From a candidate division WWE3 bacterium (lineage in GTDB: Bacteria; Patescibacteriota; WWE3; 2-01-FULL-39-13), in assembly GCA_027002375.1 (NCBI GenBank), contig JALWZX010000026.1, positions 1 through 20,884 of the forward strand: 20,884 nt of DNA, in the 5' to 3' direction. Within the stretch, counting starts at the first letter, position 1. Each line of letters opens with the position of its first letter. This document shows positions 16,741-20,884 of this stretch, in pieces. Below the pieces are notes generated by a model. The model had not been told where the DNA came from. It made no database searches and saw only the letters and a program-made list of their open reading frames with translations. The position numbers and the translations under genes were made by a program.

Positions 16741-16770
16741 CACCTTCAAATATATTTTTGAGCAATTATA
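16741..16770 (-). promoter_or_regulatory. -10 element and Shine-Dalgarno of the tandem kinase gene
   Basis: A perfect TATAAT (16770-16765) precedes AAGGTG (16746-16741), which lies 9 nt before the ATG at 16731. The -35 is weak (TGAAAC at 18-bp spacing). The Shine-Dalgarno favours the ATG over the in-frame TTG at 16749. Confidence 0.5.
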
Positions 16771-16829
16771 TTTAACTTTAAAAGTATAGTTTCACCACAA
16801 TTCGCTGATACAAATGTGTTGTTACTAGT

Positions 16830-18377
16830 TTATTCTGGCTGACCACGCGAAATTCTATCGTATTCTCTTCTGTACTCTTCTAAATATTTTTCGAAAACCT
16901 TCATATCTCCCTCATTTCTAAACAAATCCATAATATGTATAGCATCATAAATATCATTATCTCTCTCTAATTTATATTGCCCATCTCGCCACTTTATTGC
17001 CTGCTCGTACTCTCGGTTTTTAGAAGCCCTTTTTTCTTGCTCTCTAAGAGCTCGTAATAAAGCCTTGTAATGCGCTGTGGCTCCAAACCGTTTCGACATA
17101 GGTATCCTTCTTTCTTTACTGTCATTCTGCGCCATCACATCGACCTTGCCCGTTCGTTGCCACTCATGTGCCGTAAATAATATTTTTAAATATAATTGTT
17201 CAGCCCTTGTCCTATCTTGTTCACTAGAATCTGGAACCATTAGTACTACCTTGTATAATGCGTTCATTCCCTTTTCTATCATTTCAACGCTCCACCACGG
17301 AATCGCACAAGCCCACCACCAAGGGTCGCTGTTTAATGCTTTATCCAGTGCATCTCTAGACTTTATCCATTGTCTCTTATTTTCTTCACGCGTTCTTTCC
17401 TCTTTTGTCATATCTTCCCAACTTTTAACCTCTTCTAATAACTGTGGATATTTTTCATCAGAATACTCGGAATTGTTTACCACCCTAATTGCAATATCAG
17501 CTAAATCCCATTCTAATTCATGTATCTTGTTATGCTTATTGAACCAATATGTAAAAGGATTTCCATTTTTGACATCTTCATAACTAGAAGCCCATGTTGA
17601 GTCTTTCGGAATTATACTAGCTTTATTTGGAAACCTATTCGGCAATTCAGAAATAAAAATGTTTTCTAAATCATCTGCTTTCAATAACTCAAATAATGCT
17701 TCTTCTAACCCTGGTCTATGATGACCAAAGGTTTCTCCATCCATTGCGGTAATGACATACTCATTATTGTTAAGCCTGTCTGACATAACTTTACGCATTG
17801 AGTCGACAGATCGGACCAATGCCCCCATTAGGACATTCGTTGGCTTCTTTTCTCTGAAGTACACATCAATGCCGACCCCTTCAATTTCAAAAATCTTGTT
17901 GTTAACAGGCTTTGGGTCCATATCGCAAAGTGACGATTCATCTGCTAGTATCCATTTATACCCAAGTTTCTTTACCATTTCTGCCACTTTAGGACTATAT
18001 GCCATTTCCGGTGAAAAGAACCCTTGTGGTTTGTATATGTCACCGAAATACCTGAGATTCGTCTCATGATTTAGTTCAATTTGTCTTTTAATTTCGTTTT
18101 CAGGTATCAATGGTAAGAATGCGTGAAATTTAGCCGACCCCGTCAACTCAATTCTATTCATTTCTACCAACGCTTTTATATCATCAATAACATCACGATA
18201 TCCATGTTCAAACAACATTTCCGTTAAAACAGCATTAACATTTAGCGTAATCTTTCCTTTAGGTAATTTAAAAAGTCCTCTTAAAATAGGTCTATATGAT
18301 TCATTTACAATTTTTTCTAATGTTCCTGGGTGCTGGTCAGCTGGTTGATATATATGTAAAAAATGAGCCCAAATCAT
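16830..18377 (-). CDS. Glycoside hydrolase family 57 protein (alpha-glucan hydrolase or transferase)
   Basis: This 515-residue protein carries the ordered motifs of GH57: HIYQP at the N-terminus (residues 8-12), HAFLPL (H85), the nucleophile motif GFFSPEMAYS (E124), and the acid/base motif MDGETFGHHRPG (D213). Both predicted catalytic carboxylates are present. GH57 enzymes cleave or rearrange alpha-glucans (alpha-amylase, 4-alpha-glucanotransferase, branching enzyme, amylopullulanase); the motifs do not tell which. No signal peptide is seen, so action is cytoplasmic, probably on glycogen made by the neighbouring GlgA. The residues after about 330 are mostly helical and charged, as usual in the family's C-terminal region. 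The start ATG is preceded by TGTTAAAAT, suggesting a leaderless message. Confidence 0.9.
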   Translation of the reverse strand: MIWAHFLHIYQPADQHPGTLEKIVNESYRPILRGLFKLPKGKITLNVNAVLTEMLFEHGYRDVIDDIKALVEMNRIELTGSAKFHAFLPLIPENEIKRQIELNHETNLRYFGDIYKPQGFFSPEMAYSPKVAEMVKKLGYKWILADESSLCDMDPKPVNNKIFEIEGVGIDVYFREKKPTNVLMGALVRSVDSMRKVMSDRLNNNEYVITAMDGETFGHHRPGLEEALFELLKADDLENIFISELPNRFPNKASIIPKDSTWASSYEDVKNGNPFTYWFNKHNKIHELEWDLADIAIRVVNNSEYSDEKYPQLLEEVKSWEDMTKEERTREENKRQWIKSRDALDKALNSDPWWWACAIPWWSVEMIEKGMNALYKVVLMVPDSSEQDRTRAEQLYLKILFTAHEWQRTGKVDVMAQNDSKERRIPMSKRFGATAHYKALLRALREQEKRASKNREYEQAIKWRDGQYKLERDNDIYDAIHIMDLFRNEGDMKVFEKYLEEYRREYDRISRGQPE

Positions 18378-18382
18378 ATATA

Positions 18383-18391
18383 CATTTTAAC
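18383..18391 (-). promoter_or_regulatory. Extended -10 promoter giving a leaderless GH57 mRNA
   Basis: TG-T-TAAAAT (18391-18383) ends only 5-6 nt before the ATG at 18377, so transcription would begin at the start codon itself. No good -35 is visible, as expected for an extended -10 promoter. The same nine bases stand before glgA. Confidence 0.5.
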
Positions 18392-18517
18392 ATAAAAACT
18401 AATTGAAGTACTTGTCTGTTTTATACTAGTTTCTCGATATTACATACAGCATCTATAGATTTGTATCGTAGAGTAAAATACCACATGCTTTTACACAATC
18501 GGTTTCAAATTTTGAAG

Positions 18518-18553
18518 TAAGAAATCCAACAGGCTGAAGCCCGTGGTTTCTTA
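18518..18553. repeat. Long imperfect hairpin between glgA and GH57; IS200/IS605-end-like
   Basis: TAAGAAA (18518-18524) pairs with TTTCTTA (18547-18553), CCA (18526-18528) with TGG (18544-18546), and GGC with GCC around a TGAA loop (18532-18541), with one bulged T and a small internal loop. It may terminate glgA transcription, though no T-run follows on the minus strand. The right arm GTGGTTTCTTA also occurs at 8436-8446. The sequence resembles subterminal hairpins of IS200/IS605 elements, but no transposase or TnpB lies nearby. The rest of the 258-bp gap holds only TATCAT/ATGATA (18614-18630), a weak stem just after the glgA stop. Confidence 0.5.
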
Positions 18554-18635
18554 TCGTATATAACTGAAATATTAGCTCAGCAAAGTTAAAATATTACGAT
18601 TGTAGCACTACTTTATCATCATTAATGATATATTA

Positions 18636-20282
18636 TCACTCTATCAAAGCCCCGTGAACGTATCCTTCTTTTTTAAAATGAATCGCCTTACTATATAAAT
18701 TATAATATTTACCAGCAACGGAATTCCATGAGAAATCTGCACTCATAGCATTAATTTGTAATTGCTTCCACGTTTCTTTGTTTCTATAAGTCTCTGCAGC
18801 ACGAACCATTTGACCATATAAAGACCAACCATCAAAATCTTTAAATTTAAATCCAGTACCTGTTAAATCTACAGGGTCAAAATCTTCAACAGTATCATCT
18901 AAGCCACCTGTTGCTCTAACAATAGGTATAGCACCATATCGCATAGCTTCCATTTGAACAATGCCACAAGGCTCAAAACGTGATGGCATTAACATTATAT
19001 CTGCGCCACCAAAAACTAATTTTGGTAATGTAAAATTAGGATACGGATGAACACCTACTTTGTTTTTATACTTTTTAGCTAATTTTTCTGCTAATTTTTT
19101 CAACCCATGATCGCCAGACCCTATAAGCACAAATTGTGCATTAAAATCTTTTAAAAATTTATCCATAACCTCAAGTAACAAATCAACACCTTTCTGTTGA
19201 TCTAATCTTCCGACAAATCCAAATAACGGAACATTCTCATTTACATCTAAACCAAATTCTTTTTGTATTTTCTTTTTATTAACTAACCTACCACTTAAAT
19301 CTTTCGTACTAAAATTAGCCTCTAACAATGGGTCAGTCTCTGGACTCATCTTTTCGTAATCTATCCCATTTATTACACCAAACAACTTTGATCTCAATTC
19401 TAATAACAACTTATCCAATCCGTTACCATATTCTTTAGTTAATATCTGCCTTGCATAACCCTCTGATACAGTATTAACAAGATCTGCATAAAGTATTCCT
19501 CTTCTTAAATAGTTTAACCTTCTAAGTCTCTCTGAAAATAATGGTGGAATATCAGACTTTCCATCATCAAAATTAAGTTCACTAGTAGGATCAACATCTT
19601 GCCCTAAAAATGCCATGTTATGAATGGTCAATATAGTTGCGATATTTGAAAAATAATCGGATTTTTTATACGTTGTAGCAATTATATTTGGCACAAGTGA
19701 TGTATGCCAATCGTGAACATGCAAAACATCAGGCTTCCAGTCTAAATATCTATGAATATATCTCAAAGCACCGTATGACAGCAGTGCCCATCTTATATGA
19801 TCGTCGGAATATGCATAGACATTGTGACGCTTCTCGTAGTATTCCATGTTTTCAAGAAAATACACAATAATCCCATCGTCTCTGACATATTTTTTTACGT
19901 TGCATATCAGATACTGAGGATGTGTAGAATCTTTGCTATGCCCAGTTGGGACTCTCAATCCTTTATGAATCAATTCCATTTTGTATTTTCTTTCATCAAT
20001 AATACCGAATTTAGGCATAAAAATCCTTACATCATGACCTCTCTTTAACATCGTTTTTGATAGATAACTAATAACATTGCTTAAACCGCCGACACTTGAA
20101 AATGGCTGAACTTCAGTTGCTATGTGCAAAACGTTTAGTTTAATAGGGTCTTTTATCTGTTCTACATTTCTTTCATCGTTAGAGCCAATAATCGGATCAG
20201 AAATTACTTTTGAAACATGATCGATGATTGACTTCCCCATAAAAGTATTTTGTGAATTGACGTTATTTTGTGTGGATTTCAT
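18636..20282 (-). CDS. glgA: Glycogen synthase, GT5 family
   Basis: This 548-residue protein is a GT-B glycosyltransferase that extends alpha-1,4-glucan from a nucleotide-glucose. Visible motifs are the N-terminal strand LNVLHIATEVQPFSSVGGL (49-67), HVHDWHT in the first domain, VGRLDQQKG (the phosphate-binding Arg and Lys), and SRFEPCGIVQMEAMRYGAIP with the conserved glutamate. The canonical KTGGL loop reads SSVGGL, so its substrate-contacting lysine is Ser here. About 48 residues precede the first strand, where E. coli GlgA has 2-3; they look unstructured. An ATG at 20240 would shorten this, but the promoter-like TGTTAAAAT sits right before 20282. No glgB or glgC is present in the window. 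The GH57 gene downstream probably acts on the same polymer. Confidence 0.93.
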   Translation of the reverse strand: MKSTQNNVNSQNTFMGKSIIDHVSKVISDPIIGSNDERNVEQIKDPIKLNVLHIATEVQPFSSVGGLSNVISYLSKTMLKRGHDVRIFMPKFGIIDERKYKMELIHKGLRVPTGHSKDSTHPQYLICNVKKYVRDDGIIVYFLENMEYYEKRHNVYAYSDDHIRWALLSYGALRYIHRYLDWKPDVLHVHDWHTSLVPNIIATTYKKSDYFSNIATILTIHNMAFLGQDVDPTSELNFDDGKSDIPPLFSERLRRLNYLRRGILYADLVNTVSEGYARQILTKEYGNGLDKLLLELRSKLFGVINGIDYEKMSPETDPLLEANFSTKDLSGRLVNKKKIQKEFGLDVNENVPLFGFVGRLDQQKGVDLLLEVMDKFLKDFNAQFVLIGSGDHGLKKLAEKLAKKYKNKVGVHPYPNFTLPKLVFGGADIMLMPSRFEPCGIVQMEAMRYGAIPIVRATGGLDDTVEDFDPVDLTGTGFKFKDFDGWSLYGQMVRAAETYRNKETWKQLQINAMSADFSWNSVAGKYYNLYSKAIHFKKEGYVHGALIE

Positions 20283-20290
20283 TTAGTAAA

Positions 20291-20299
20291 ATTTTAACA
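20291..20299 (-). promoter_or_regulatory. Extended -10 promoter giving a near-leaderless glgA mRNA
   Basis: TG-T-TAAAAT (20299-20291) ends 8 nt before the ATG at 20282. The -35 region is weak and no Shine-Dalgarno is seen. Compare 18391-18383 and 8109-8117. Confidence 0.5.
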
Positions 20300-20340
20300 A
20301 ATCAAACTCAAAATTGCATTGAGCAAAATATCTAACATAT

Positions 20341-20413
20341 AGGCAAAAAGCCGCCTCCACTACTACAAGTGTCCTGCCCAATCACTTGTACAGTAAGAAA
20401 CGGCTTTTTGCCT
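20341..20413. terminator. Large two-tier inverted repeat, probable bidirectional terminator
   Basis: A perfect 13-bp outer stem, AGGCAAAAAGCCG (20341-20353) and CGGCTTTTTGCCT (20401-20413), encloses an inner 8-bp stem TACAAGTG (20364-20371) and CACTTGTA (20383-20390). The A5/GCCG...CGGC/T5 layout fits an intrinsic terminator in either direction. On the minus strand it lies just after the 50-codon ORF. It could instead be a structured RNA or the edge of a mobile element. Confidence 0.65.
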
Positions 20414-20437
20414 ACCATTCATATAGAATGATTAATT

Positions 20438-20590
20438 TTACAAAAGGTCTACATTATAATTATTAGCAACCATTTGCAAGTTCTGTAAAGTTCGTTCACT
20501 TACACGCATAAAAACAATAGCCAAACCGCGAGCAGGAATGGAAGATGGTATATTGGGAATAATATATAATAATACCAACAGTATCTTCAT
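20438..20590 (-). CDS. Small 50-residue hypothetical protein, or 5' fragment of a glycosyltransferase-like gene
   Basis: I do not recognise this protein. The ATG at 20590 has a strong Shine-Dalgarno AGGTGG (20601-20596) 5 nt upstream and a near-consensus promoter about 70-95 bp upstream. The N-terminus MKILLVLLYIIPNIPSSIPA is hydrophobic and resembles the first beta-strand and loop of GT-B glycosyltransferases. The rest (RVSERTLQNLQMVANNYNVD) could match the following helix and second strand, after which the frame stops. It may therefore be a gene truncated by rearrangement next to the IS element, a leader peptide, or a small membrane peptide. The frame stays open upstream to 20746, but that extension crosses the promoter. 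Confidence 0.45.
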   Translation of the reverse strand: MKILLVLLYIIPNIPSSIPARGLAIVFMRVSERTLQNLQMVANNYNVDLL

Positions 20591-20657
20591 ATATCCCACC
20601 TGTCTCACAGTATGGATATTGTTCTTATACGCTAATATGATTTCAATGTACACACAT

Positions 20658-20686
20658 ATAATATAACCTATAAGCCTTTTTGTCAA
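20658..20686 (-). promoter_or_regulatory. Near-consensus sigma70 promoter next to the IS30 element
   Basis: TTGACA (20686-20681), a 17-bp spacer, and TATTAT (20663-20658) give the best promoter match in the window. It reads away from the transposase, towards the 50-codon ORF, and its -35 starts 22 bp past the transposase stop. It may be an outward promoter of the insertion sequence or the promoter of the small gene. The predicted leader is about 60 nt. Confidence 0.75.
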
Positions 20687-20884
20687 CCCTGTATATTGTG
20701 GGTACATTCTAGGTCGAAGTGCCCCACCCAGCAAAATCAGCAACAACTAATTCCTTATGCTTTTGATATCTTCTGAATTTATATTTGTTTACCTCTTCCT
20801 CCATAGCTTCTGCAGGTGTTTTCCATCCTAAACACTTCATTGGCCTGTTATTCAATTGATTCTCTATGTATTGTATTTGTTCAT
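20687..20884 (-). mobile_element. Right-hand part of an IS30-family insertion sequence
   Basis: The transposase end implies that an insertion sequence ends somewhere between about 20640 and 20709. The other end is outside the window, so terminal inverted repeats and target duplication cannot be defined. The boundary given is approximate. Confidence 0.6.
20709..20884 (-). CDS. IS30-family transposase, C-terminal end (partial)
   Basis: The frame entering from the right edge reads EQIQYIENQLNNRPMKCLGW then KTPAEAM, the conserved end of the IS30-family DDE catalytic domain, with the catalytic Glu lying upstream of the visible part. These enzymes cut and join insertion-sequence ends. About 34 residues follow the KTP motif (EEEVNKYKFRRYQKHKELVV, ADFAGWGTST), more than the few residues usual for the family. 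The stop is TAG at 20711-20709. The N-terminal part lies outside the window. Confidence 0.85.
   Translation of the reverse strand, partial: EQIQYIENQLNNRPMKCLGWKTPAEAMEEEVNKYKFRRYQKHKELVVADFAGWGTST

Noticed and set aside
14929..16749. Upstream gene as a hidden subunit a
   Set aside because: It has no run of membrane helices and shows two complete kinase active sites.
17077..17583. Plus-strand 168-codon frame
   Set aside because: Antisense shadow of the GH57 gene, whose motifs are clear.
20438..20746. 102-codon version of the small ORF
   Set aside because: The extra 52 codons would start inside the transposase gene and cross the promoter; the Shine-Dalgarno points to 20590.

Overview
The window is AT-rich bacterial DNA that looks like a Candidate Phyla Radiation (Patescibacteria) genome. 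The reasons are a giant surface protein built from phage-tail-fibre-like repeats, a GH57/GlgA glycogen pair, very short or absent mRNA leaders, and compact overlapping genes. TGA serves as a normal stop (delta and epsilon subunits, both ending at family-like positions), so the UGA=Gly code of Gracilibacteria/Absconditabacteria does not apply. I cannot assign a phylum more finely from sequence alone.

Layout. (1) 1-7687, minus strand: one uninterrupted reading frame of at least 2562 codons that runs off the left edge. It has a MerR-like helix-turn-helix N-terminus, an Asn/Asp-rich linker, one membrane segment, and a more than 2300-residue ectodomain of tail-fibre-like repeats. (2) 7688-8127: divergent promoter region. 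(3) 8128-8415, plus strand: a short F1 epsilon subunit, separated from and convergent with the rest of its complex. (4) 8416-8660: an unusually dense cluster of hairpins between convergent genes. (5) 8661-14890, minus strand: a c-like membrane protein, then b, delta, alpha, gamma and beta subunits of an F-type ATPase. (6) 14929-16731: a protein with two tandem APH-type kinase domains. (7) 16830-20282: a GH57 glycoside hydrolase and a GT5 glycogen synthase, each apparently with its own promoter. (8) 20341-20884: a large inverted repeat, a 50-codon ORF with a near-consensus promoter and a strong Shine-Dalgarno, and the 3' end of an IS30-family transposase.

The most striking part is the ATPase locus. 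Catalytic residues in alpha and beta look intact, but no subunit a is present. The only c-like protein (343 aa) has a c-type membrane hairpin with a GRNP loop and no Asp or Glu in either helix, so the expected ion-carrying carboxylate is missing. That hairpin is fused to a secreted N-terminal half carrying a domain like those in phage-tail-type surface proteins. The epsilon gene next door is divergent from a giant surface protein of that same type. One reading is an F1 motor uncoupled from ion flow and coupled to an external structure, loosely comparable to the F1-like ATPase of gliding Mycoplasma. That is an inference; the missing carboxylate and the fusion are direct observations.

The carbohydrate genes suggest synthesis (GlgA) and cleavage or remodelling (GH57) of an alpha-glucan. 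The tandem kinase has no obvious pathway in the window.
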